Below are positions 40,702 through 51,755 of a stretch of DNA of 64,000 nucleotides, piece by piece (position 1 is the stretch's first letter; every line of letters starts with the position of its first letter). The translations under genes were made by a program, and so were the position numbers. The notes under the pieces were generated by a model. That model saw only the letters and a program-made list of their open reading frames with translations. It was not told the DNA's origin and did no database searches. Source of the DNA: Trema orientale (Eukaryota; Streptophyta; Magnoliopsida; Rosales; Cannabaceae); assembly GCA_002914845.1 (NCBI GenBank), contig JXTC01000431.1, positions 162,084 to 226,083 on the forward strand, written 5' to 3'.

Positions 40702-42091
40702 CTCTAGCTAACATATTCATTCTATCTTGCCCTATATGGCCTAGTCTAGCATGCCATACATTAGAATCAACATTATTTGCAGTAGTCGTATAAGAAACGG
40801 CATTGTCATTATTATATGAATAAATAATATCCAACATAATAAAACCATCCATGAAAGAGCCACAACCATAAAAATCTGTTCCCAAATAAATATCACAACC
40901 AGTACTACGAAAATTAAAAATAAAACCCAACTTAAGCAAACACACAACTGATAAAAGATTTTGTCAGACTTCCGGAACATAAAGAACGTCATGGAGCAAT
41001 AAAGTGCGCCCCCTGCGTAATTCCAGCTTGTAAGTGCCAATGCCTAATACTTGCACGCTGGCTCCATTCCCCATATAGAGTCCTCGGCTCCCTTTTGGAA
41101 TTCGGCGATACTCTATGAACCCGACTCGGTCCCTCGCGATGTGTTCGGTCGCTTCTAAATCAACAATATAATGAAGATGTGAATAAGCAACCATAACATG
41201 ACTTGTAACATTAATATCGCAAGAACTAAAGTCAGGGAGTACCTTTTTCGGCTCAGTGTAATCACGAGCGAAATGTCCCTCCTTATCACAGTTGTAGTAT
41301 CTGCCATTCTTGCCCTTTCCACCGCGCTTACCTCTCTTGCGCTGGATGGTCTTTGCCTTCTTAGGCGCAGGTCTATTACCAGAATCACCCCTTGGAGCTT
41401 GGTTCTTGCGCTTAGCCCCTCTTGGCCTGCGCTGGTTATTCGCCACATAGGCGCTCCCAGGGTTTGAGTCTTTGCTTGGTTTGGTAGCTTCTAAGCGCTC
41501 AGCTTCAAGCTCAAGGTGGCGAGACAGGTCATCAAAAGTTTTGATGTTCTCACTATGAGTCATAGTGATGACCATCGGCTCCCACGAAGGTGGTAAGGAA
41601 TGAATTCCCGCTTGGATCTGTTGCTCTTCAGATTGAGGGTGGCCAGCTACTTTCAGTTCGCGAATCATCGATGACATCGCTCTAAGATGCTGCTTCATGG
41701 TATGGCTCAGGCGAATTTTATAGGAGTCAAACCTGATGTTTAGCGCACGAAGTCTGGTAGCAGACGTCCCACCAAATTTCGGCTTCAGGGCACCCCACAT
41801 CTCCTGAGCGGTGGCATGCTCTTCAAACTCGCCGATCAAGTCGTTGTGCATGCTGCTCAGCATGGTAAAGCGCGCATAACGGTCTTTCTTAAGCCAAGCC
41901 TGATAAGCTTCTTAATTGCGACGGTGCTGAGCAGTGTTGCCATTCTCGGGTGCGGGCATCGTCTGAGTCAAGGTTTCCAAAACCTCTTGCTCATCGAGAA
42001 TATATTGGATTTTACGGTGCCAGATATCATAGTTGTCACAATCCAATTTTTCTCCCATATTCAAATCAGCCACTATGCTCTTAGAAGCCAT
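40634..42091 (-). pseudogene. Copia gag, protease and pre-integrase (broken)
   Basis: Starts at ATG 42091 (MASKSIVADLNMGEKLD). A stop (TAA, 41912-41914) interrupts gag after ~59 codons. The frame continues at EAYQAWLKKDRYARF. The CCHC zinc knuckle is degenerate: two of its four ligands are tyrosines (YYNCDKEGHFARDYTE). The protease active site, DSGA in active copies, reads DLEA. A TGA after LHDVLYVPEV precedes the pre-integrase zinc segment. With these lesions the element cannot assemble or process its own particles. Confidence 0.9.
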
Positions 42092-43650
42092 CTACTCATG
42101 CGCGTAAAGGATAAACAGATAATTAAGCACTTTACACATATTCATTTTGCAGCAAAAATTCTAGACTAATCTAAATAATTCTCTCTAGACACAAAATCGA
42201 AAAAATCGCTATGCTCATAATCATCTCCTATGTCTAGGTTTATTATTAAGATTAAATCTAAATTTTGCGCAAAAAGTGTATAGGAGAATAATTAATTCTA
42301 TCACTATACTCCCACTAAAATGTGATATTCCTAGCATGTTTCTAACATACATCTCACATAATTATGTGCAAAAATAAGCATGTAATTACAATTAAAAAAA
42401 TTAAGCATAATTTAAAATAATTACAAATTAATTAAAAACATGACATGCTTACTATGACAATATTAAATAGTGCTATAAATAAATAAGTCATTAATCATAT
42501 TACTAATATTGTCATTCAAATATATACATGCATATTTATTCATAAAAAAAAATTGCACATATACATAATCAACACAAAAAAAAATTGCACATAACTAATA
42601 TTAAATAAAATGTCACATAAAGTGCAAAAAAAGACATATTTTAATTCTCCAAAAAAAAATAATTTATATTTTTAATTAAATCTGGAAAAAAAAATATTTT
42701 CTTGAAATTTTTTTTTAATTCAGCAACCTTTTTTTTTTAATTAAAAAAAAAATTGAAGTTTGCCCAGGGCCCATAAGCACCGCCTAGTGGCCAGCGCCAA
42801 GGCAGCTGGGCCTTCGGCCTGGGCCCACAGGCGCGGGCCCAAGGCGAGCGCCAGGCCGGTGGGCCTGGGCCAGCCCATCTGTGCGCTGCCCAGTGGCTGG
42901 CAGCCCCTCAAGGGCACTGCTGGGCCTTGGGCCCGCGCGCACAGGCGCAGCCCAGGGGCCCTGAGCCCGACTGGAGAGTTGGGCCATTGCTCACAGGCGC
43001 GGCCCAGAAGCTGCTGGCCTGGCACCGAATGGTGCCAGGTGCTCATACGCACCACACTGGCGTGTGTTCTCCACGCGCCGTATTCCGTCGCCGATATCGA
43101 ATCACGGCGGTGTCTACCGTACTCGTCTCATCGTCTTCATTCCGGTGACATGCCTCGTTACTTCCAACTCCGCCGTTACGGTAGCGAGTGAGGCACACTC
43201 TCTTCCGGAGAGAGTGTGATTCAAAAACAGGTTGCTAAAATAGGAAAAAAATATTTACAGATATGACATAAAATTCAAAAAATCATATCTCCGTAAATAA
43301 AATTCCAAAAAATACATATTATATATGGTTGAAAATATAATTTCACCTAGATTCTGAAAAAATTAAAATCAAGTCCAATCAGATAACCATGCGATCGGAA
43401 AACGCAATCAAACTATCGAGTAAAATGACTTTGACTCGAAAACTCTCTCAAACCATAAATCAAACGATTTCCAGATTTTTATGGTAGAACATATACATAA
43501 TAATCTACCACATATTAAAAAATTACGACCAAATAATATGCAGAACTATATAAACTAAAAACATGGCATATTAGGGTGTTTTCGGTATAAAAGTTCATGT
43601 ACCTCCCTCCTTAGCCTTTTTCCAACGGAGAACGTAGCCCACCAATAGCC
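42092..43650 (-). other. Copia untranslated leader with a G+C-rich block
   Basis: About 1.6 kb between primer binding site and gag. A/T-rich on both sides but with a 300-base block (42760-43060) made largely of GGCC, GGGCC and GGCGC motifs, very different in composition from its surroundings. The open frames in this block are compositional and have no recognisable product. Confidence 0.6.
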
Positions 43651-43662
43651 GCTCTGATACCA
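43651..43662 (-). other. Copia primer binding site (initiator tRNA-Met)
   Basis: TGGTATCAGAGC on the minus strand, one base inside the 5' LTR, complementary to the 3' end of plant initiator tRNA-Met as in most plant copia elements. Confidence 0.9.
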
Positions 43663-43663
43663 A

Positions 43664-44107
43664 TGTCGGAAGCGTGGGTGGCGGTGGTGCCGGATGAATC
43701 CTCAAACCTACCGCCGGTATAAGAATCGCCTTGGTGCCTCACGTCCGTTGTAGAAAGACTCCTCTTTGTAAAACTCGCGGTTAGTGGCGTTACAAGAACA
43801 ACCACTATAGATTCCACCACTCAAGAGCACTCACTGGAATTCTTTAGGTAGAGAGAGAGAGGAGAGAGCGTATTATTTCTGTACGATACTCAGGCTTGTC
43901 AATTAATGAATTAATTGAGAGCATACGTATCCTATCTATTCAAATAAGGATATTCCCATATCCCTAAAGAATAGGAAAAATATCCCTAATTAATAGAGGC
44001 CTATCAGATATTCCACTCAAATATCTTATCTGATACGTAATCTACTTCAATTGGGCCATGCACCAACTATGGGCGCCCAATAGAAATTTTGAGCCAAAAG
44101 TCCAACA
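43664..44107 (-). repeat. Copia 5' LTR
   Basis: Starts TGTCGG and ends CCAACA on the + strand. Compared with the other LTR it has single-base changes such as T/C at the third base of the edge and one fewer GA unit. Confidence 0.95.
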
Positions 44108-44112
44108 CAAAC

Positions 44113-45535
44113 AATTTAAAAAAAATTAAAAATAAAAAAAGTGATAAACTGATAGTGCGATTCATACTAATAAAAAAAAGAGCACATATAGCTTATATGG
44201 AACACTTATTAGTAACATGTGTTTTTTGGAATATCATATCATGTTTCCCATCAACATTATATACCAGAATTAAACAATATACATGCAACAAAACGATAAG
44301 AATCCATCCACTCATAAAAAAAAAAAAAAAAAAAAAGGATCAATCACCGTCTCCCCCCCAAAAAAAAGAAGAAAGAATCCATCAATACAACTAGATGATT
44401 ATGTAGAAATAAAGTGGAAACTGTAAGGTACAAGCCTTTTACCTATATCTGTGCTCAATACCACTTTTTTTAAAAAAAAATTATGAAATGCTCATTATCA
44501 CTTTATGTCCCTAAACTCATGATTATCCTAGCTTTGAACCTTGCCCCGTCCGGCAAGCCACTCATCAAAACCAAATCCACTAACACTAAGAATTAAGCTA
44601 ATTAAATAAGCTAGGCTCGTATCTTTAAAGTTAGGCTCCAAAAACCAAATCTCTTATTTTTTTCCTTCTTAATTTATTAATTTCTACAAGTTGCTTCTGG
44701 TTCTTTAGCCACCTCTACATATATAGCGTCCTCATATAATATGTAGTTCACAAAATAATATCCCAAAAATGAAATAAAAAAAAAACCGAGCAAAGGCAAA
44801 GAGAAAAAGTTGTTATAGGTTTTTGCAAAAGTTATCATTGTGGAAATACATTGGCATAACAATGAATAATTATGATGCCCCACCAATTATGTGACTTTTA
44901 ATGACTTTTTCTCAGCTGTCTCACACATTTCTCTTTCAGAAGTGATTCATAATTTCGGTTTTATATGCCCATCAACATGGATACATATTAAAGGCTGTGA
45001 AAGGACTTTGTGATCATTATCTTTCCCCTTTCATTTTCCTACTACTATGGGCCATAAGGATTGAATTTTGAATTTAGGGTTATATTGGAAAATTACGATC
45101 CAGACCTTTTAAATTTCGATCTACACTTGACCAAAGAAGATAAAATATTACTTATTCAAGTGTCAAACATGAAATAAATTATCATATTTATTTTGTTTTG
45201 TCGATCATGTTTTTTTACGTTTATATTTGTTTGATAGAGTTTGCCAATGTTTATACTTTATGATGAGTAATTTTGAATTGTGACTAAGTAACTTTCACAT
45301 GTTATTATGATTCAGGGAGAATTTGAAAGAAAATATAAATTCAACCGATAATTTGGATTGTCACTTTTGAAAATATAATGGTTTTTATGCAAAGAAAAAG
45401 TGAAAACTAGCTTGTTATCAATTGTGTAATATTTCCTTGAATTTCAGGGCTAATTATTATGCTATCGAATTGTAGGCTTCTTTTTTTTTTTTTTTTTGAG
45501 AAAATTAAATAGCATATAATTCTGTCAAATTATCT
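44113..45535. other. A/T-rich spacer
   Basis: No gene recognised. Poly-A runs at 44318-44337 and 44361-44368, poly-T at 45481-45497. Confidence 0.4.
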
Positions 45536-45543
45536 CTAAAAAC

Positions 45544-46236
45544 TAGGGATGTCAACGGGGCGGGGCGGGATCGGTTTGGTGTTTACCATCCCCATCCCCA
45601 TTATTATTTTACTATACCATCCCCGCATCATTCACCATTTAATTTGGTGCGGGGCAATTTCGGGGAATCCCCATCGGGGATCGATTTCCCCATTAGTATA
45701 TCGGGTTCCCCGTTTGGAATCATCATCTTGAATAAATTACACAATCCTATATTAGTCCAAATCTTTTAAAAGTCTAAATACATTGAAAAAAATCAAAATT
45801 AAAGTTAACTTCATTGAAAATTCTAATTTTAGACCTAAATAACCAAAAAACACATTCAAATTAAACTTTAACATGTTAAAATTGTCAAATGTAAAATATT
45901 TAATACCAAAATCATATAGCATATCATTCATTCATAAAGCTAACACAATCTCAAATAACTCAAACAATATTAGTATATGACTATATATTATTAGATCTTT
46001 TTTTTAAAAAAAAAATCTACTTGAATCACTATTATATAAAATAATAGAAATTAATTTATATATAATCGGGGCGGGGTCGGTGCGAGGCACTCAATCCTAA
46101 GCCCGCCCCGCCCCACTAAATATTAAACGGGGAATCCCCGCCCCATGCCCCGCACCATTTATAACGGTGAAAGCCCGCCCCATTCGGGTCGGTGCACTGC
46201 GGTGCACCGCCCCGTTCGGTGAAATTGACATCCCTA
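45544..46236. mobile_element. Non-autonomous hAT-type element (GGGATGTCAA family)
   Basis: 693 bases from TAGGGATGTCAA to TTGACATCCCTA, perfect 12-bp inverted ends, flanked by an exact 8-bp target duplication ctaaaaac (45536-45543 and 46237-46244). Both ends are G+C-rich (CGGGGCGGGGCGGG; CCGCCCCGTT) and the core is A/T-rich. No transposase. Similar in size and layout to 7501-8205 and 11987-12697 but with different sequence. Confidence 0.88.
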
Positions 46237-46244
46237 CTAAAAAC

Positions 46245-46949
46245 GCGCTCCACTGATAAGTATAACTTCCCACAAAAACTTCCAATATATAAAATAGACA
46301 TAAAATAACATGTCTAATTATCCCCAAAAAAAAAAAGCATTTCTAATTAAAATGGAATATCTCTTCTCTCATTTGGTTGATTGGGATATTTGGGTACGTA
46401 TTTCATTTTCTGTTCCTGTAAAATAAAAAGGGTATATAATGAATTGCTATTATCATCATTAATTGTATTTCGTATTATTGAGGATAGAGCTTTAATTTTG
46501 TAAAGATATAAGACCATGTCACGTGAGACATAGCATGGAGGCTGTCATTATGGGTTTAGAACAAATAATATGCATGCCTAGAATGGACCACGGCGGACTC
46601 CACCAGCATATATATATGCAGACAGTGACATATGTGGAGACATCCTTGCATGCATTCACTAACCACTGCAACTTGGACCAATGTATGAAGACTATAATAT
46701 GTTATACCTGTATAACCTTAGCTTTTGGAAGTTATAATCGTACGGACTATATTGATACCTTTTGTTTTTCCCCCTTTTTTTTTGGGCTGCGTCCTCTTTA
46801 ATTTGATTTCCATGAATGTTGTGAAATACTGATAAAACAAATGTAAATACATTCATACATATCGTATGCTTTCCTATATTTGATTCATGGCAAGATATCC
46901 ATATAATATTCCATGGTGAATTATCAAGGGTATCATAGCAATTTTAAGT
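46245..46949. other. Spacer
   Basis: A/T-rich; no gene or complete element recognised. Confidence 0.35.
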
Positions 46950-47248
46950 AGCTAATTTCATTTTTCTTTATTGTTTCCTTGTTCCCGTGGCAATCGGTAA
47001 GAAATGGAATGTTTGCTACTAGCTAATTTCATTTTTCTTTATTGTTTCCTTGTTCCCGTGGCAATTGGTAAGAAATGGAATGTTTGCTACTTGGTTGGGA
47101 AATAGTGGCTTAAATATGTCATGTTGGAAACTATATAAATGGGTCCTTAGTTTACTTAATCAGAAAACAGATTAATGTATTTCCTGTTGGAGACTATATA
47201 TATGGGTCCTTAGTTTACTTGATTAGAAAACAAATTAATTACAACTAA
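46950..47248. repeat. Two successive tandem duplications (71 bp and 63 bp)
   Basis: The block AGCTAATTTCATTTTTC...GTTTGCTACT occurs at 46950-47020 and 47021-47091 with one difference. A second block, GTTGGA[A/G]ACTATATA...AATTAAT, occurs at 47123-47185 and 47186-47248 with several differences. The different divergence suggests two separate events. Confidence 0.85.
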
Positions 47249-48219
47249 TCTGATTTATTTTTCTTTGTTTTATTGTTTTTGTTGTGTTTTACCTGGTAAT
47301 CAGAATACTGTGAAGAATCTGTGAGGGATAATATATCTAAGCAAATGTTCAAAAATAAGATATGTTTACTTTCACACAGTTTTCCTTTCCATTAAATGAT
47401 TTTGTTAATATATCGTGCATTTTGATTTTTTATGATTCACCCTTCTAGAAAAATACATTGTACACCTCCCTGAAAATTAATGCACTACTTGATCTCACGC
47501 ATGTTCAAACCAAAATATTACAGGCGCAAAAAATATTCCGAGTTTCATATATATTACAGAATAGACTTATAAATAGAGTACATAGCCTAGTGTACAGTCA
47601 TCTTAATAACTAGTGACACAATTTAATATTAATTAATTTGCCACTTATATGGATATTTAGTAATAGGAGACAGTAAAGAAGTTATAGGTAAGAGGTAGGT
47701 TGCAAGTTGTAACTTTATACCTAACCATCTTCATGGAAAAGCCACCAGAAAATGGTACTATAGCTTCTAAGCCTAAACTATGTGACATACCTACCATTAA
47801 CATGCTCTTTTTCGATCAATATTTGATATCTCTTGTAATTTACATTTGAATTTTATGCCCACTGAGACTTAGAACTCTATAATCATGTATGGTAATTAGA
47901 ATACTCAGTTTGATTATTTCTTAATTTAATTTGCATTTCAAGTAAAATAAATTAATGTACACGATTGATATTCCATTTTTATTTTATTGTCCCGATAGTA
48001 TTTAAGAAAATGTTTTTGCTCTAAGATTTTAATTATTTTTCTTTAAACAGCCTAAGCATATATTCCATGTTCAATAATCAAACTGTTTTAATGTATATGA
48101 TCAATCTTTCTAAGTATTGGCATTTATTTCAGCAACATAAGATTTCTTTGAAAGCATCTGAATAAAAAGGAGAAGAAGAAGAAGAAAACTATTTTCCTCT
48201 TCCGCTCCTCTATCCGTGG

Positions 48220-48252
<33 letters not shown>

Positions 48253-50400
48253 TAGTAATATACATATTTGAACAACTCTCAAACATTTGTTAGAGTATCT
48301 TTGAGTAGTATTTGCTTTTGAGGTGTTTTGTTTATTTTAAAGTTTAAAAAGTCTAATTCATATATTTTATTGGACTTTTATCATTTTTTATAATGATAGT
48401 ATTTTGGTCTTATTTTGGATGTTACTTGTCATAATTTGACAAAATATACTATTAGGGTAGACAGTATATTTTTTAAGGTGAAAAATCTTATCCAAATATT
48501 CTAATGTACTAATGAAATGAATCAACTTTTCCCCCTAAAGAAAAATGTCTTTTCCGCAAAATGCTGTTATTACTAATAATAGTTTGGTCAAAGTATATTT
48601 ATAGTTACACCTATTAATATGGTATACCTTATTTACTTCTTCTTCTCCCTTTTTATCAAAAATACATTTACATACCTTTTCTTTCCCATTTATTTTTGTT
48701 TGGAAAATTAAACTTGACCTGTGCTATATGTAACGCCTCTAGATAGTGTATTATTCCTGAAAAATTAATTTATATATATTCATTAGCTTTTGTCATATAT
48801 GTATATTTGTTTAAGGAAATTATGAGATATAGTACGAAAAAAAATTATTATATTTATAGGACGTATTTCTAAACGTCATATTTTCATTATGTATTATGTA
48901 TATGTGGAAAACAAATGTTTTCATATATACTTACTATTGTTTGATTCAATATCATTGACGATCAAAAACTTACGCTATCAGCCGTAGATATATGTCTTAC
49001 CACATAAATATTTTGTAAAATTAAAGTATTGACTATTTTATTTATTTTTTAAATGGAATAGCGATTATTTTATGTGCTTACAAAATATTACACAAGCAAA
49101 ATGACGTGGTTAGGATTTTAAGTGATTATTTTATGCGGTTTCAAATATATCACATCAGTTCATTTACGAAAATTGGAGAATTTCTTTATTTTCTCTTTTT
49201 CACTATGTAATTATAACTCAATAAGCGAACGTTATGATTACTACTAAACTATGACTATAACATAACTGAAGCAACATTTGGTTATAGCTTGACAATCCTT
49301 GCAAAGAGAAACTCAAAAGTATAAATGAATTGAAAAAAATGAAATTGTGCTTGCAACAATGACGTGTTATGAAGAAAAATTTGGTTAGCATGACAAACTT
49401 TGCCACGAGCAACTCAAAACTCAAAGCTATGTTTGGAGTTTGGATTTTAATAGGGAAAAAAATTGAGAGGAAAAAATTGAAAGAAAATAAGAGGAAAAAT
49501 AATTTCTTAAAATTCTATAAAATTTAAGGCTTGTTTGGGATTGATTATGAATGCTGTTTTTAGCTTTTAAAAGCGGTTAGTGAAAAAATCAGGAGTGGAA
49601 GGCATTTGACAGGTTTCTACCTTTGGTCAACAGATTTTAAAAGTTGATGCGTAATGGCCAATTCAAGTAGAATTTGAGAAACAAGGTAAACGTTATTTTG
49701 CAAAGCTGATTCTACTTCTATAGTACAAATTGTTTAAAGTAACACTTTATAGCACACATAATTTATAGTTTACGAAATAGTTAGATTCTACTTTTAAACA
49801 ACACAACAATTTTGTAGATTAAATTTACTAAATATCTAAACTTTTTTTTTACCCACATTTACTTCTTACTCACAACAAAGCTACAACGAAGCTACAACAT
49901 AGCATAATAATACCAAATTGGCCTTAATTTTTAAAATATTTTCTCTCATAATCTTTTTATTATAATCTAAATTTTTCAAAATTATTGAAAACATCCTTAT
50001 ACATATTCTCATTAAAATTTTTCCTTCAATTTTTAATAAAATCCAAAAAAAAAAGTGTATTTTTTTTTTCCTCCCTAAAATCCAAAATGCAAATGGAGAC
50101 GAATTAAGTTGGGCTCTCTACTAGGTTAATGTCCAAGAATGGACTGTGAATCCGGTGTTACATCTTAGCCGTCCATTTTTTTGTTTTCGCGTTGGTTCAA
50201 TTCAAAGGAGTGGAAGGTTGTGATCAGTCGTACCAACGCGAAGGGCACACAGTGTTTAAAATTAGACAACAGAACCGACTCTGAGAGAATGCTCGAATAG
50301 TTATTACAGTTGGCAGTTCCATACCGTACCAAAAGGACCATCTCCATCATAAGGCCCAAAACCCATCCAACGGTCCAGAAACAGCCCATTTACTCTTCAC
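47249..50400. other. A/T-rich spacer
   Basis: No gene recognised. A (ATT)n microsatellite lies at 48220-48252. Confidence 0.35.
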
Positions 50401-50612
50401 AAAACGTGTAGAATCTTTACTGGTTCTCTTTTCAAAGGCACCCCCAGTCCCACCCCCCACACCCAAACGAATATTCCCCCAAGTATTCCACTCTGTTTTT
50501 CTTCCTTTTCTTTCCAATATTCTAAAACTTTTCTTCTATATTAACCCCCAAGTACCCCCCAAAAACACTAACCCCGAAAAATCTTTTTCCCAACAAAATT
50601 TCTCTTCTATCA
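50401..50612 (+). promoter_or_regulatory. PEPC kinase upstream/leader region
   Basis: C-rich, pyrimidine-rich sequence (CCCCCAGTCCCACCCCCCAC, then T/C-rich) runs directly into the PPCK start codon, as expected of a leader and proximal promoter. CTATATTAA at ~50536 is a possible TATA box but only ~75 bases before the ATG. Confidence 0.4.
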
Positions 50613-51755
50613 ATGTGTGAAGCACTCAAAAACGCATACCAACTGTTCGAAGAAATTGGGCGCGGCCGCTTCGGAACCATCGTCCGAGCTTTCAGCCCAG
50701 TCTTGGCCGACTTCGTCGCCTGTAAGATCATCGACAAAAGGGTCCTCACCGATGCCACCGACCGAGCTTGTCTCGACAAGGAGCCGAAGATCATGACTCT
50801 TCTGGCCCCTCACCCCAACATTCTCCAAATCTTCGACGTCGTCGAGAACGACGACTTTCTCACCGTCGTTCTCGAGCTCTGCGAGCCCACCACCCTCTAC
50901 GACCGCATCGTCGGCCGCACCCTCTCCGAGCCCGAGTCGGCCTCGCTCGTCAGGAGCCTCCTCGAGGCCCTGGCGCATTGCCACCGCCTCGGCGTGGTCC
51001 ACAGGGACCTCAAGCCCGAGAACGTCCTGTTTGACTCGAGGGGGACCCTCAAGCTCGCGGATTTTGGCTCGGCTGAGTGGCTCAACGAGGATGGCTTGGT
51101 GGAAGGGGTGGTGGGTACGCCGTATTATGTGGCGCCGGAGGTGCTTCTGGGCAGGGAGTACAACGAGAAGGCCGATGTGTGGAGTGCTGGCGTCGTTTTG
51201 TACATAATGTTGGCTGGGATCCCGCCGTTTTATGGGGAGTCGGCGACTGAGATTTTCGAGGCTGTGTTGAGGGGAAACTTGAGGTTCCCGACGAGGGTTT
51301 TCCGGTCTGTTTCTCCGGCGGCTAAGGATCTCTTGAGGAAGATGATCTGTAAGGATCCTTCCAGAAGACTAACCGCGGAACAAGCACTTAGTAAGTCTTG
51401 CTATTCTCTGTTTTTTCTTGGATCTGAATCTGGGTAGTGGTCTTTTGAGGTCTTTTTATGGAAAGAGTCTTTATTTTACATATTTGGTTCCATCCAATAT
51501 AGAACTTTGAATTTTTTCATGCTAGATTGTAGTTTTTCTTTCCGATAGAAGAAAAAGGAGCAAAATTTATGATAATGGTTCATAAATATGTTGTGGATCT
51601 TTGCATGCAAATAAGGAAGAAGGGTCTTTTACTTGGTTTTGGTTTTGAGTCATGGATTTTGGCTTGTTTTCTATGACTGAGCTCTGTTTTGTTCTGTTTA
51701 TAATGCAGGGCACCCATGGATCCTAAGTGGAGGTGAGACAAGTTCTCTGGACTGA
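50613..51755 (+). CDS. PPCK: Phosphoenolpyruvate carboxylase kinase
   Basis: Exon 1 50613-51390 and exon 2 51709-51755 join through AG|G (R) to 274 residues and [24 protein letters not shown] is the typical PPCK start. The protein is a bare Ser/Thr kinase domain: glycine loop GRGRFG (16-21), ATP lysine K38, HRDLKPEN (130-137), DFG (150-152), APE (174-176), ending in RHPWILSGG plus a short tail. It has no calmodulin-like EF hands or autoinhibitory region, which separates it from CDPK and CRK relatives. PPCK phosphorylates the N-terminal serine of PEPC and relieves malate inhibition; in this family activity is set mainly by synthesis and turnover of the kinase itself. The coding exon is G+C-rich (many GAG, CTC codons) against an A/T-rich background. 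The single 3' intron is characteristic of the family. Confidence 0.96.
51391..51708 (+). other. PPCK intron with a readable retained form
   Basis: GTAAGT donor and TAATGCAG acceptor. If retained, the frame continues for only about 14 codons ([14 protein letters not shown]) to a stop at 51435, replacing the conserved HPWIL end. Confidence 0.8.

Larger units (their letters stand above)
36746..44107 (-). mobile_element. Full-length Ty1/copia LTR retrotransposon, inactive
   Basis: 7,362 bases bounded by two LTRs of 445 and 444 bases and by an exact 5-bp target duplication, caaac (36741-36745 and 44108-44112). The element reads on the minus strand: 5' LTR 44107-43664, primer binding site, ~1.6-kb leader, gag-protease-integrase-RT-RNase H, polypurine tract, 3' LTR 37190-36746. 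Integrase before RT defines copia. The LTRs differ at about ten substitutions plus small indels, most of them transitions, so insertion was not ancient. The polyprotein has several stops, a frameshift and at least two internal deletions and cannot be translated as one product. Confidence 0.95.

Noticed and set aside
42741..43191. Long open frames on both strands in the G+C-rich block
   Set aside because: They arise from low stop-codon frequency in G+C-rich sequence inside the Copia leader; composition is repetitive (A, G, P, R) and no domain is visible.
50610..51002. Minus-strand frames opposite PPCK
   Set aside because: Antisense shadows of a G+C-rich exon; no independent motif or splice structure.
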